In this document: positions 8,742-16,995 of the stretch, piece by piece | How the letters are laid out: each line of letters begins with the position of its first letter | Position numbering within the stretch: the first letter of the stretch is position 1 | Source of the DNA: Pseudodesulfovibrio portus | GTDB lineage: Bacteria; Desulfobacterota; Desulfovibrionia; Desulfovibrionales; Desulfovibrionaceae | Reading direction: 5' to 3' | Assembly: GCF_026000375.1 (NCBI RefSeq) | Contig: NZ_AP026708.1 | Location: 3,260,001-3,324,000, forward strand | DNA length: 64,000 bases | Program-made: the position numbers and the translations under genes | The notes under the pieces: model-generated | Seen by the model: only the letters and a program-made list of their open reading frames with translations | Database searches by the model: none | Told to the model about the DNA's origin: nothing

Positions 8742-9722
8742 CTAGGCGAATATCTCCGGGTTGAGGCAGGTCTCCGGGCGTTGGCCCTTGAGCATGGCGA
8801 TGAGATTGCGGGCGGCCATGGTGGCCATGCCGGTCCGGGCCGATCTGGTGGCCGATCCGATGTGGGGCAGGACCACCACGTTGTCCAGCCCGGCCAGGCC
8901 GGGGGCCATGGCGGGCTCGTTCTCGTATACGTCCAGCCCCGCCCCGGCGATGTCGCCCTTGCGCAGGGCCGCGACCAGGGCGTTTTCGTCGATGACCGGC
9001 CCCCGTCCCGTGTTGATGACATAGGCCGTGTCCTTCATGCGGGAAAAGGCGTCCGCGCCGAACATGTGCTTGGTCTGCGGCGTGAGCGGGGTGTGGATGG
9101 AGATGAAGTCCGATTCTGCCAGCAATTGGTCGAAGGAGACCAGCCGGGCCGACAACTCGGATTCGAGCACCCCGTTTTTTCGTCCGGACGAACTCGTGTA
9201 GAGCACCTTCATGTCGAATCCCCGGCTCATGAGAGCCATGGCCGTGCCGATGCGGCCCGCGCCCACGATGCCGAGGGTTTTGCCGCGCACGTCGCCGCCG
9301 ATGAACTGGAGCGGCCCCCAGCCCTTCCACCTGCCCGCGCGCATGATGGTGTCGGTCTCGACCACGCGCCGGGCCACGGCAAAGAGGAGCGCCCAGGCGC
9401 ATTCCGCCGTGGCGTCGGTGAGCACGCCGGGGGTGTTGGACACGGGCAGTTTGCGCCGGGTGGCCTCGGGCACGTCGATGTTGTCGAAGCCCACGGCGTA
9501 GTTGGCGTACCCCTTGAGATTTTTGGCCGCGTCCATGAACCGGGCGTCGATCTTGTCGGTCAGCACGCCCAGTATGCCGTCGTATTCGGCGGCAACGGCC
9601 AGCAGCTCCTCCCTGCCGAGGGGGGCGTCCAACGGGTTGATGTCCACGTCCGCCACACGGCGAAGGAGGTCGATGCCCTCGCGCGGGATGCGGCGGGTGA
9701 TGTATACTTTGAACCTGTCCAT
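8742..9722 (-). CDS. D-2-hydroxyacid dehydrogenase, probable hydroxypyruvate/glyoxylate reductase
   Basis: A 326-residue NAD(P)-dependent dehydrogenase. The Rossmann motif is GIVGAGRIGTAMA, with the catalytic Arg in NTGRGPVIDE, the Glu in DVYENEPAM and the His in LPHIGSAT. It lies directly upstream of glycerate kinase, so reduction of hydroxypyruvate (or tartronate semialdehyde) to D-glycerate is the likely reaction. I placed the start at ATG 9722 (MDRFKVYITR), as in the family; upstream in-frame codons give a low-complexity extension with no support. Confidence 0.9.
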   Translation of the reverse strand: MDRFKVYITRRIPREGIDLLRRVADVDINPLDAPLGREELLAVAAEYDGILGVLTDKIDARFMDAAKNLKGYANYAVGFDNIDVPEATRRKLPVSNTPGVLTDATAECAWALLFAVARRVVETDTIMRAGRWKGWGPLQFIGGDVRGKTLGIVGAGRIGTAMALMSRGFDMKVLYTSSSGRKNGVLESELSARLVSFDQLLAESDFISIHTPLTPQTKHMFGADAFSRMKDTAYVINTGRGPVIDENALVAALRKGDIAGAGLDVYENEPAMAPGLAGLDNVVVLPHIGSATRSARTGMATMAARNLIAMLKGQRPETCLNPEIFA

Positions 9723-9858
9723 GGGGCTCTCCGGGAAATGATGCGGTTGGCGGCAGTGTCGGGGCGCGTCGGACCGTTTCCGGTGCGTCCGCGTCCACAA
9801 TCGTACACCCGCCCGCCCCGGGATGTCACCCGTGAATATCCGATTCGGCGGAGATCGC

Positions 9859-9892
9859 AAAAAAGGACTTGCCCCGACGGGGCAAGCCCTTT
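9859..9892 (-). terminator. Rho-independent terminator
   Basis: On the minus strand a GC-rich stem (GGGCTTGCCCC pairing with GGGGCAAGTCC, loop GTC) is followed by TTTTTT. It lies 22 bases after the stop of the leftward gene at 9914 and ends the sigma-54 operon. Confidence 0.9.
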
Positions 9893-9913
9893 CACGTGCC
9901 GTTCCTGGCGGGG

Positions 9914-10339
9914 TCAATTCTCGGTGGATGCGGCCGCACAGGCGGTTTTCAGCCGGTCCTTGATGTAGGAAACCAGCGGAACGTCCGATTCGTAGAGATC
10001 GAAGCAGCGGGCGTCTTCACCCATCAGCCCGCCGGGGACTTCATCGCCCAGGCCGTCGGGGTCGTCCACCAGTTCCCTGTAGAAACAGACCGACAGCCAG
10101 CGGTCGTCGGGGTCGTCGTCGATGACGTCCACCATGGCGAACAGGCCGCGCCTCGTCTGGTTGGCGTGGGATGCGCGCAGGGAGTACGTGATGCCGGGAC
10201 GGGCCACGAAGTCGAACCGGACGCCGTCCATGGTCTCGAGATGCTTCTTGAGTTGGAGAAAACAGTTTTTCGTCAGGTTCGGGTCAGTTGTCCAGGCGTC
10301 GAGAAAGGACGTCAGGTCAATGATCGGGGTCGTTTCCAT
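9914..10339 (-). CDS. Conserved-looking protein of unknown function
   Basis: A 141-residue soluble acidic protein that I do not recognise. It has no signal peptide or membrane segment. Four cysteines are scattered (in KNCFLQ, SVCFYREL, ARCFDLY and KTACAA) and do not form a metal motif. A central segment, RRGLFAMVDVIDDDPDDRWL, looks like a beta-rich fold. It sits 30 bases after the PocR gene and just before a terminator, so it is probably the last member of the sigma-54-driven operon. Confidence 0.7.
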   Translation of the reverse strand: METTPIIDLTSFLDAWTTDPNLTKNCFLQLKKHLETMDGVRFDFVARPGITYSLRASHANQTRRGLFAMVDVIDDDPDDRWLSVCFYRELVDDPDGLGDEVPGGLMGEDARCFDLYESDVPLVSYIKDRLKTACAAASTEN

Positions 10340-10369
10340 TGCGAGGATTCTCCTTGTGTTTCGGTGGTA

Positions 10370-10861
10370 CTAATGGATTTTCGAAACGAAGTCCTCAAGG
10401 AAATCGGCCATGTCCCGGGCCCGTTGCATGGTGATGGCGGGCACGTCCTTTGCCAGAGTCTCCACTGTGTCCAGCGGTACGTTGATGGCCTTGTGGATGG
10501 TGAAGGTGTCCACCTCCGAATCTTCGGGCACCCGGCCGCAACCGCCCACTATGCCGACGAACTCGCCGTCGTGGAAGACCGGAGTGCATATCTTGAGCAG
10601 GCCGCCGTCGCATTGTTCGATGACGGTGTTGCCGGAGGCCTTGGCCTGCTTGGCCATGTGCTGGTGTGCCACCGAGCAGATGGCCTGGATGCCTTCGGGG
10701 TGGGATTTGATTTCGGCGCACAGGGGATTCACGAAATTCTTGAATCCGGTGAAGGTCATGCCGTCGGCGTTGTAGGCGCAGGCGTTGACTCCCCAGTCGG
10801 TGTGCAGGGTTTGTTCCAGGGCCAGCCACTGGTCCATGGGCAGCAGGTCGGTCATGAGCAT
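10370..10861 (-). CDS. Stand-alone PocR sensory-domain protein
   Basis: A 163-residue protein made of one PocR ligand-binding domain: a leading helix (LLPMDQWLALEQTLHTDWGV), the C-containing LCAEIKSHPEGIQAICSVAHQ, the CDGGLLKICTPVFHDGE strand pair and GIVGGCGRVPED. The start at 10861 has a GAGG ribosome-binding site 8 bases away; a longer in-frame extension lacks family character. PocR domains usually sense small molecules in two-component or AraC proteins; here it stands alone, so it may modify the neighbouring activator or carry a cofactor. The cysteine set is compatible with metal binding (inference). Confidence 0.85.
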   Translation of the reverse strand: MLMTDLLPMDQWLALEQTLHTDWGVNACAYNADGMTFTGFKNFVNPLCAEIKSHPEGIQAICSVAHQHMAKQAKASGNTVIEQCDGGLLKICTPVFHDGEFVGIVGGCGRVPEDSEVDTFTIHKAINVPLDTVETLAKDVPAITMQRARDMADFLEDFVSKIH

Positions 10862-10902
10862 AGCGATATCCTCGGTTGAAAGGGTTGATGATCGGGTCGG
10901 CA

Positions 10903-11274
10903 TCAGACTTCGGGAACGTATCCTTCGGGCAGGTGGGCCGTGCCCTTGACGCAGGGGAGGCCCGCCTCGTTGATGCGGTCGGTCAGGGTTTCCATCCGGT
11001 CGCAGAATCCGCCTCCTTCCATGATCCAGACGCCGTCCGACTTGTTGGCGAACAGGCATGTCGGCAGGTGGATGGCTTCGGCTCCCTTGGCCTTCAGTAT
11101 CTTGGCCATGTTCGCGACGTCGTCCATGTCGCCCCGGCAGGTGAAGACGCCTGTGAGTTGGGTTTGGTCATAGGATGCAAATCCCTGGGCCTGCTGCGTT
11201 AGGCTGGTGATGCATCCCGTGAGCGGGCATTTCCTTTCGTTTTTTTCGCAGCGAATGACGCCGATTTTGGTCAT
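10903..11274 (-). CDS. CGGC-domain protein
   Basis: A 123-residue protein of the CGGC family, a putative metal-binding domain named for its conserved Cys and His residues. Cysteines lie in VIRCEKNERKCPLTGC, VFTCRGD, HLPTCLFANKS and GGGFCDRM. The reading frame is normal for the family. It is 26 bases after the NifU-like gene and belongs to the same operon as NifX- and NifU-like proteins, consistent with metal or iron-sulfur handling, but no specific reaction is known. Confidence 0.85.
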   Translation of the reverse strand: MTKIGVIRCEKNERKCPLTGCITSLTQQAQGFASYDQTQLTGVFTCRGDMDDVANMAKILKAKGAEAIHLPTCLFANKSDGVWIMEGGGFCDRMETLTDRINEAGLPCVKGTAHLPEGYVPEV

Positions 11275-11300
11275 GATGTCTCCGCTAAGAACCGCTGTTC

Positions 11301-11747
11301 TCAGGCTTGTTCGGTGTGGTGCAGGGTGCGTTTGTAATAGTCGCCGACCGCGTCGTGCAGGGCGTTGGCCGCCAGCCAGGCGCAGTGCTCGTCGTCCTTG
11401 AGCAGGCCGCCCAGCCGGTCGCGGACGATCTCCCCGGTAATGGCGGGCAGGTCTTCACACCGTTTGCCAAGGGCAAGTTCCGCAGCCATGGACCCGCTGA
11501 TCTGGCTTGATCCGCAGCCGTCGGTATGAAATCCCGCGTCCCGCACCGTGTCGTCCTCGATCTGGAGGAATATGGTTATGGTGTCGCCGCAGTTCCCGGT
11601 GGACGAGCCCTGGCAGTTGGCCGCAGACGGTCTGCCGCGATGGGGCGGATTGCGCCATCGGTCAAAGGCTTCTTCGCCATATGCGGTCTTGGTCTGTTCG
11701 TTCAGGGTGCTTTGCAGTTCGTCCAGGAAAGTGTCTAAGTCTGCCAT
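11301..11747 (-). CDS. NifU/IscU-like iron-sulfur scaffold
   Basis: A 148-residue NifU N-terminal-domain protein. The three expected scaffold cysteines can be picked out: GNCGDTI, DGCGSSQISGSM and GKRCEDLP, with a further one in EHCAWLA. ATG 11747 (MADLDTFLD) was chosen because the upstream in-frame extension is not family-like. It would assemble or carry an Fe-S or mixed-metal cluster for other products of this operon (inference from context). Confidence 0.85.
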   Translation of the reverse strand: MADLDTFLDELQSTLNEQTKTAYGEEAFDRWRNPPHRGRPSAANCQGSSTGNCGDTITIFLQIEDDTVRDAGFHTDGCGSSQISGSMAAELALGKRCEDLPAITGEIVRDRLGGLLKDDEHCAWLAANALHDAVGDYYKRTLHHTEQA

Positions 11748-11814
11748 TGTGCGCCTGTCTGTTTGAAAGGCGGTCGGAGGCTGTTTGCCTCCCACCGCCG
11801 TAAGGGGCTAGCCG

Positions 11815-12162
11815 TTATTCGGCGTCGTCCCCGTTCAGTTCTTCCATGCGCCGTTTCACGGAAGCCAGTTCGGCTTCAAGGAAAGCGGCGCGTTCCTCCA
11901 GGGATTCGCGGGCGTCGGGGTACACGGCGGCATAGTCGGGGGTTCCGCCCCACCATCCGCCACCGCCGCCCCATCCGCCACGGCCGCCCCGGAATCCGGG
12001 ACCGTAGCCGTAGCCGTTGCGGGCGCGCATACCGCCTCTTCGGCCGTATCCGGCTCCGTAACCCCGGTTGAGGCCCGGCGCGTTCACACCGGTGCACATC
12101 CCGAGGCCTCGACCTGTTTGCGAGCCCATACCGTTGGGTCCGGTACCATCTCTGCGTGGCAT
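11815..12162 (-). CDS. DUF5320-family Gly/Arg-rich protein
   Basis: A 115-residue protein with the DUF5320 opening MPRRDGTGPNGMGSQTGRG, a long Gly/Arg/Tyr/Trp low-complexity centre and a C-terminal coiled coil (LEERAAFLEAELASVKRRME). Proteins of this kind are repeatedly found with NifX/NifB-type cofactor genes in anaerobes, but the function is unknown. An AAGGAGG site 6 bases from ATG 12162 fixes the start. Confidence 0.85.
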   Translation of the reverse strand: MPRRDGTGPNGMGSQTGRGLGMCTGVNAPGLNRGYGAGYGRRGGMRARNGYGYGPGFRGGRGGWGGGGGWWGGTPDYAAVYPDARESLEERAAFLEAELASVKRRMEELNGDDAE

Positions 12163-12182
12163 GTCTGCCTCCTTGTTGTCGG

Positions 12183-12719
12183 TTACGCCCGCACCAGTGG
12201 TGCGTGGCAATCCGGGCATCGGTTGGCGGAGCAGGGCACGCCCGGCGTGTGGAAGACCTCGCGTCCGCAGCGTGGGCAGCGGCAAACGGCCTGTCCGCCG
12301 GCAACGGCTGAAGCCCCGAAGGGGGCATGCACGTTGTCCCGGCGGTCGCCCCGACGGCGCGTGCGCCTTCCGCGTACGCCGTTCGCCCGACCGCAGCCCG
12401 GCATGCGGAATCGGTCCTCATGCAGCCTGCCGGTCCGCCAGGCCCGCACCACGTCGTCCAATTCGCCGGTGACAAAGGGGTGCACCTCGATGTTCCGGTC
12501 GACGATGGCGTCGTGGAGTGGGCGGGAAATCGCGCCGCATACGAGGACGGACACGTGCCGTTCCAGCAGGATGGCGATGACCTCCACGGGCGAGGTCCAC
12601 CGCATGGTCACCACGTGCGGGGGGCCCTCCGTCCGCGTCCCGGTCACGACGGCCAGTCGGGACGCCGTGTCGAAAACCGGTGCTATCCGGTCCTCCCATA
12701 TGCTGAAGGCGGCGTTCAT
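12183..12719 (-). CDS. NifX/NifB-type cofactor-binding protein with C-terminal zinc-ribbon-like tail
   Basis: A 178-residue protein. Residues 1-100 match the dinitrogenase iron-molybdenum cofactor (NifX/NafY) fold (FSIWEDRIAPVFDTA, VLVCGAISRPLHDAI, HPFVTGELDDVV). The tail holds two CxxC pairs (CPRC and CPDC, with extra Cys), resembling a zinc ribbon. The start at 12719 has AAGGAG 10 bases upstream. A longer frame would begin inside or upstream of the -24/-12 promoter, which supports the shorter start. It is the first gene of the sigma-54 operon and may carry a metal cluster like the Mo/Cu orange protein family (inference). Confidence 0.85.
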   Translation of the reverse strand: MNAAFSIWEDRIAPVFDTASRLAVVTGTRTEGPPHVVTMRWTSPVEVIAILLERHVSVLVCGAISRPLHDAIVDRNIEVHPFVTGELDDVVRAWRTGRLHEDRFRMPGCGRANGVRGRRTRRRGDRRDNVHAPFGASAVAGGQAVCRCPRCGREVFHTPGVPCSANRCPDCHAPLVRA

Positions 12720-12747
12720 GTCGGCTCTGCTCCTTGCCAGGGATAAA

Positions 12748-12763
12748 AGCATCAACCGTGCCA
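12748..12763 (-). promoter_or_regulatory. Sigma-54 (-24/-12) promoter
   Basis: Read on the minus strand the sequence is TGGCACGGTTGATGCT. It keeps the TGGCACG -24 block and the TGC -12 block with exactly ten bases between the invariant GG and GC, and differs from consensus at one T. Transcription would begin about 12738, giving a leader of about 19 bases that contains the ribosome-binding site of the NifX-like gene. Confidence 0.85.
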
Positions 12764-12782
12764 GGGTGCGGGCTGGAGTGAT

Positions 12783-12801
12783 TGACGGTAATTAGCCGTC
12801 A
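12783..12801. repeat. Inverted repeat upstream of the -24/-12 promoter
   Basis: TGACGG and CCGTCA are separated by 7 bases, and another TGACG half follows at 12805. The position, 20-40 bases upstream of the -24 element, suits a regulator-binding site, but it could also be chance. Confidence 0.5.
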
Positions 12802-12843
12802 TGATTGACGAAAGCTGATGAGGAAAAAAGATGGTTTTGGGCT

Positions 12844-12865
12844 TGGGTCGCGATATCGCGACCCA
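12844..12865. repeat. 22-bp perfect palindrome, candidate activator site
   Basis: A perfect 22-bp palindrome with half-site TGGGTCGCGAT lies about 80 bases upstream of the -24 element, inside the range typical of sigma-54 enhancer sites, and just after the stop of the activator gene. It could instead fold as the activator gene's transcript end, but no T tract follows directly. Confidence 0.6.
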
Positions 12866-12890
12866 GATGGATGCAGGAGTCGCGGTTTCG

Positions 12891-14279
12891 CTACTCCGCC
12901 TGCTCCCTGTCCGGCGAGGAACGCCCGTCGCGGACAGGCGGTTTGATGGACAACTGGCGAATCTTGCGGAACAGGGTGCTCTTGTGGATGCCCAGTTCCT
13001 TGGCGGCGGCCAGGCGGTTGCCCCCGCATCGTATGATGGCGTTGAGGATGAGTTGTTTTTCCAGCCGGTTGACGGCTTCCGGCAGGGAGTCTTCCGGGGA
13101 CGGTCCGTCCAGGCCTTCCGGCCCGGGGAAGTCGGGCGGGAGGTGGCTCGGCAGGATGGACCCCTGGTGACAGACGATGAAGGCGCGCTCTATCACATTG
13201 CGCAGTTCCCGGACATTGCCGGGCCAGGAATGGAGCATGAGCAGGGACAGAGTCTCGGAACTGAGACCCTCCACCTGCTTCCCCTGCAACGCATTGAAAT
13301 GCTGTATGAAGTCCATGCAGAGAAGGGGTATGTCCTCCTTGCGTTGCCGCAGCGGCGGCAGTTCCACCCGGGCGATGTTGATGCGATAGTAAAAGTCTTC
13401 GCGGAAGGCCCCCTGCCGGACCATGTCCGTCAGGTCGCTGTGGGTGGCGGTGACGATGCGCACGTCCGCCTTTTCGGGCGTTACGGAACCCAGGGGGTCA
13501 TAGACCTGTTCCTGCAGGACCCTGAGCAGCCGCACCTGCATGGCCTGGCTGATGTTGCCGATCTCGTCCAGGAAAAGGGTTCCGCCTGCGGCCAGGGCGA
13601 AGCGGCCGGGCTTGTTACGAGTGGCTCCTGTGAAGGCCCCGGCCTTGTAGCCGAAGAGCTCCGACTCCAGCAGGGTCTCGGGCAGGGCTCCGCAGTTGAC
13701 GGCCACAAAGGGGCCGTCCCGGCGAGAACTCAATTCGTGGATGGTGCGGGCGATGAGTTCCTTGCCCGTGCCGGTCTCGCCGAGAATGAGCACCGTGCTC
13801 GAACTGGCGGCCACGGGTTCCAGGGTGGAGAAGAGGCGTTGCATGAGGGGACTGCGGCTGACCAGTTCGCCTACGCGGAACCGTCCGTCCAACTCGCTGC
13901 GCAATGCCTCCACCTCGCTGAGGTCGCGGAAGGTCTCGGCCCCGCCGATGACGGTGCCGTCCGCGTCCCGCAATACGGCGGTGGACAGGCTGATGGGAAT
14001 GCGGTTGCCCTGGGCGTCGATGATGTAGCCCGTGCGCCCGACCAGCGGTTTGCCGGTTCGTTTGGTCTCCCGCAGGCAGCATTGATCCGTGCACATGGTG
14101 GAGCGGAAGACCTCGGAGCACCGTTTGCCCAGCGCCTCCCTGCGCGGGATGCCGGTGATCTCCTCGGCGGCCCGGTTGAAGGATGTGATCCGCCATTCCC
14201 CGTCAACCGTGAAGACGCCGTCGGAAATGGACTCGAGGATGGCCCGGTAATGGGCGGATGAGGGCTTTTTATGGACCAT
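12891..14279 (-). CDS. PAS-containing sigma-54-dependent transcriptional activator
   Basis: A 462-residue enhancer-binding protein. A PAS domain (about residues 10-125) contains a Cys cluster, C54, C63, C67 and C68, which could bind a metal or Fe-S cluster. The AAA+ domain has Walker A GETGTGKE, an intact GAFTGA at 214-219, and Walker [12 protein letters not shown] Fis-type helix-turn-helix ([23 protein letters not shown]) closes the protein. It lies immediately upstream of the -24/-12 promoter of the NifX operon on the same strand and is the natural activator, with redox or metal state as the possible signal (inference). Confidence 0.93.
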   Translation of the reverse strand: MVHKKPSSAHYRAILESISDGVFTVDGEWRITSFNRAAEEITGIPRREALGKRCSEVFRSTMCTDQCCLRETKRTGKPLVGRTGYIIDAQGNRIPISLSTAVLRDADGTVIGGAETFRDLSEVEALRSELDGRFRVGELVSRSPLMQRLFSTLEPVAASSSTVLILGETGTGKELIARTIHELSSRRDGPFVAVNCGALPETLLESELFGYKAGAFTGATRNKPGRFALAAGGTLFLDEIGNISQAMQVRLLRVLQEQVYDPLGSVTPEKADVRIVTATHSDLTDMVRQGAFREDFYYRINIARVELPPLRQRKEDIPLLCMDFIQHFNALQGKQVEGLSSETLSLLMLHSWPGNVRELRNVIERAFIVCHQGSILPSHLPPDFPGPEGLDGPSPEDSLPEAVNRLEKQLILNAIIRCGGNRLAAAKELGIHKSTLFRKIRQLSIKPPVRDGRSSPDREQAE

Positions 14280-14299
14280 GGCGTCGTTTTCCGTCGGGA

Positions 14300-14593
14300 C
14301 TAGGCCACTTCAGCCGCTTCAAGGGCGGCTGCGGCCGCCGCGCAGATGGCCACGGCTCCCCGGACATCCTCGGCGGCGAATTCCGCATCTGCGGTAATGA
14401 ATACCGCCTTCCACAAGGTCTGGTCAGGGCTGTTCGGGCACATGTCCGTCAATTGGAAACCGAATCCCTTGGACTCCATGAAATCGGCGACCCTCAGGGC
14501 ACAGCCGATGTCGGCGGTGGGGCGGTCCGGAAGATCGCAGTCCAGAAACCGTTCTATCCGCCGGTCTATTTCTTCCGTGGGCAGTTGCTGCAT
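14300..14593 (-). CDS. Small protein of unknown function
   Basis: A 97-residue acidic, alanine-rich protein that I do not recognise. It has no signal peptide or membrane segment. It lies between two sigma-54 activator genes, 20 bases ahead of the PAS-type one, so it is probably co-transcribed with it. Two or three cysteines (LDCDL, IGCAL, DMCPN) may matter. Codon use resembles the neighbours, which supports a real gene. Confidence 0.6.
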   Translation of the reverse strand: MQQLPTEEIDRRIERFLDCDLPDRPTADIGCALRVADFMESKGFGFQLTDMCPNSPDQTLWKAVFITADAEFAAEDVRGAVAICAAAAAALEAAEVA

Positions 14594-14705
14594 GCCGTAT
14601 CTCCTGTCGCTTCGGCGTCATGGCTTATATGAACATATTGATAATGGTGGGCGGTATTCAACCACCGATGTCCGTCGGAGTCAATTTGCAACTGGGATGG
14701 GGGCG

Positions 14706-16115
14706 TTATTTTGGGCGTTGAATGCCGTAGTGCTTGAGCAGGGCGTACAACCGGGCCCTGGACAGGCCGGACAGGGTGCAGGAATGCTTGATGTTGCCGC
14801 CGGACATTTCCATGAGTGTATGCAGATACCGCTCCTCGCTTACGGCGATCTGGTTGTCGCGGTATGTCTTGAGGTCGGGGAAATCCTCGTGCAGCACGAT
14901 GGGCTGGCAGGTCGGCCGTTCCTGGACGGCGTCCTTCTCCAGGGTCCGCCGGGCCACCTGGGCGCGGATCGCCTTGGGCAGGTGGCGGGGGTAGAGGATG
15001 GCGTCGTTCCCGGCCCGGGAAAGGGCCTGTTCGATGGTGTTGATGAGTTCGCGGATGTTCCCCGGCCAGTCGTAATTCATGAGGGCGTCCAGGAAATCCG
15101 GGGAGAATCCCTTGGACGACATCTTGAATCGTTTGGAGTGGCGTTGGATGAACTTGCAGGTCAGTTCGTTGATGTCCTCGGATATTTCCCGCAGCGGCGG
15201 GAGCTGGATGCGGATGCCGCGCAGCCGGTAGAAGAGATCCCGGCGGAATTCCCCTTTGTTGACCATGGATTCCAGGTCGCGGTTGGTGGCGGCCAGCAGC
15301 CGGAAGTCGCTTTGAATCTCCTTGACGCCGCCCACGGGCCTGAAGCTCCTTCCTTCGAGCACCCGCAAAAAGACCTTCTGCAACCCGATGGGCAGTTCTC
15401 CCACCTCGTCCAGGAACAGGGTCCCCTTGTCCGCCTGTTTGACCAGCCCCACGGAGGTGGAGTCCGCGCTGGTGTACGCTCCGCGTTCGTGACCGAAGAG
15501 CAGGTTCTCGGCCAGGGTGTCGGGCAGGGCCGCGCAGTCCACCACCACGAAGGGGCGCTTGTTCCGGGGCGAGTTCTTGTGGATGGCCCGGGCGAAGAGT
15601 TCCTTTCCCGTGCCTGTCTCGCCGACGAGAAGGACGTTGCTCTCGCCGGCCGCGGCCTGCGCCACGGAATCCAGGCACGAGAGAAGCGGACGGCTGTTGC
15701 CGATGATGCCCTGGCGTCTGAGGGAGACCGGGCATTGCCCGGAGTGGCGTTCGATGTGGTAGGCGATGACGCGTTCCAGCAGGACCAGAAGCCGCTGGAT
15801 GTTGGGAGGCTTGGTCACATAGTTCCATGCCCCGTACTGGATGGCCCGTTCGGCCACGTCCGGGTCCCGGCTGCGGGAAACGACGATGACTTCGGGGAAG
15901 GAGGGGATTTCCCGGATGGTGGACAGGTAGTCCAGGCTGTCGCCGTCGCTCAGGTCGTCGCCGAGCAGGACCGCCTTGTAGTCGCCGGTGTGCAGGAGTC
16001 CCATGGCCCGGGAAAGGGTTTCGCAACGGGCAGTTTCCAGCCCGTGTTCCGCCAGATTTCCGGACAGATCTTCGGCAAACGCCGTGTTGCCGTCTATGAT
16101 CAGAATGTCGGCCAT
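14706..16115 (-). CDS. NtrC-type regulator with degenerate receiver and GAYTSA motif
   Basis: A 469-residue protein with a receiver domain (1-120), AAA+ domain (about 130-365) and Fis-type helix-turn-helix. Walker A is GETGTGKE (165-172) and Walker B GTLFLDEVGE (231-240). Two key sites deviate: aligned with canonical receivers the phospho-acceptor position is Gly52 (LLGDDL), with Asp53 next to it, and the sigma-54 contact loop GAFTGA reads GAYTSA (212-217). The conserved receiver Lys is kept (VTKPP). It may work without phosphorylation and may bind sigma-54 weakly or not at all. It is divergent from the hdr cluster, which makes that cluster a possible target. Confidence 0.9.
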   Translation of the reverse strand: MADILIIDGNTAFAEDLSGNLAEHGLETARCETLSRAMGLLHTGDYKAVLLGDDLSDGDSLDYLSTIREIPSFPEVIVVSRSRDPDVAERAIQYGAWNYVTKPPNIQRLLVLLERVIAYHIERHSGQCPVSLRRQGIIGNSRPLLSCLDSVAQAAAGESNVLLVGETGTGKELFARAIHKNSPRNKRPFVVVDCAALPDTLAENLLFGHERGAYTSADSTSVGLVKQADKGTLFLDEVGELPIGLQKVFLRVLEGRSFRPVGGVKEIQSDFRLLAATNRDLESMVNKGEFRRDLFYRLRGIRIQLPPLREISEDINELTCKFIQRHSKRFKMSSKGFSPDFLDALMNYDWPGNIRELINTIEQALSRAGNDAILYPRHLPKAIRAQVARRTLEKDAVQERPTCQPIVLHEDFPDLKTYRDNQIAVSEERYLHTLMEMSGGNIKHSCTLSGLSRARLYALLKHYGIQRPK

Positions 16116-16242
16116 GGTCCACGCTCCTTCCGGAGTTTCCCGGGACTTACCCTATCATGTTTTCACAACAGTGTGCAATTGCCGTTGTGCCTTGATATTG
16201 TTGTATTAAATTAAAAACAAGTCCGCCTTTTCCGGTGTGGAA

Positions 16243-16454
16243 TCTTGTCGGGCAAGACAGAATCCCGGCTCGAAGCCCCTGGAGACTATGAGAGTGGCGT
16301 GAGCAATAACTCCCTGGATTTTCATTTCAGGGCCCCCGGTCCACTCTCCATCTGTTTTAAACAAGTCTTGCAGGACAAGACCCGTCTTGTCCTGCGAGAT
16401 GAAAAATGCCTGAAAAACGGCCGTTTGTGGCCCTCCGCATCACCTCCTGTCTTG
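16243..16454. repeat. Cluster of GTCTTG/CAAGAC motifs
   Basis: GTCTTG or its complement occurs in or near 16243-16259 (a TCTTG-CAAGA inverted pair), 16365-16370, 16376-16381, 16384-16389 and 16449-16454, with a near match GTCTTA at 16503. Such density of one hexamer in about 210 bases is far above chance and suggests repeated regulator half-sites. Confidence 0.5.
16367..16398. repeat. 15-bp inverted repeat
   Basis: CTTGCAGGACAAGAC and GTCTTGTCCTGCGAG face each other across two bases, with one mismatch. There is no T tract on either side, so an operator is more likely than a terminator. Confidence 0.7.
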
Positions 16455-16702
16455 GCTATCATCTCAATAAGACTCACATATGCACACTTCGGCATGCATC
16501 TTGTCTTAAGAGAGCAAGAGAGCTGTCCGAACGCAAGCGGGCCGAACCAGTGAAACGGATCATTGAACTTCGAATTCAGCGAGTTGCCTGGAACATATGA
16601 AGACAGTCGGAAGAATTCGGCACCAGCGGCGGGTCTCCTGCTCTCTATGATGGAACCACCCGCCTGGGGAGACAGGGGAAGACCGGCAAGGAGGTTCGGC
16701 TG

Positions 16703-16972
16703 ATGAGGCGCAAATGGGATGCAAAGACCAAGGCAAAGATCGTTTTGGAGGGGCTGATGGGAGGCTGCGTAAACGACCTCTGTCGGACACACGAGCTGCG
16801 GCCCGGCCAGTACTACAAGTGGCGGGGGCATTTTCTCGACAACTGCCACAAGATTTTCGAGCGGCTGCCCGGCACGCAGTCCGAGTCGGAGCTGGCGGCC
16901 GAGAACGAGGAACTCAAGAAGCTGGTGGGGGAGCTGACCCTGGAGCTTACCAGCGGAAAACCAATGCGATGA
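16703..16972 (+). pseudogene. IS3-family OrfA remnant
   Basis: An 89-codon frame whose protein (RRKWDAKTKAKIVLEGL near the start, GQYYKWRGHFL, then ENEELKKLVGELTLEL) is the helix-turn-helix plus leucine-zipper part of IS3-family OrfA transposases. It breaks off after the zipper, the catalytic OrfB is absent, and the frame ends 23 bases before the hdrA start. It is therefore a decayed insertion-sequence end that now lies directly upstream of the hdr cluster. The left boundary may be near 16600, but I could not find an inverted repeat. Confidence 0.8.
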
Positions 16973-16995
16973 TCTCCGTGTAAGGAGGAACGAAC

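Larger units (their letters stand above)
16116..16600. other. Gene-free region between regulator and hdr cluster
   Basis: I find no convincing gene here. The stretch is less GC-rich than its neighbours. It contains six GTCTTG/CAAGAC motifs, one long inverted repeat and AT-rich runs near 16196-16220. I found no good -24/-12 element on either strand. It probably holds the promoters of the divergent regulator and of the hdr genes. Confidence 0.55.

Noticed and set aside
16130-16200. Possible -24/-12 promoter on the minus strand (GGCAC...TTGCAC) before the regulator gene
   Set aside because: The spacing between GG and GC is 13 bases rather than 10.
16245-16553. A 102-codon open frame in the gene-free region
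   Set aside because: Its protein has no family resemblance or start signal, and the repeated GTCTTG motifs give it an unnatural composition.
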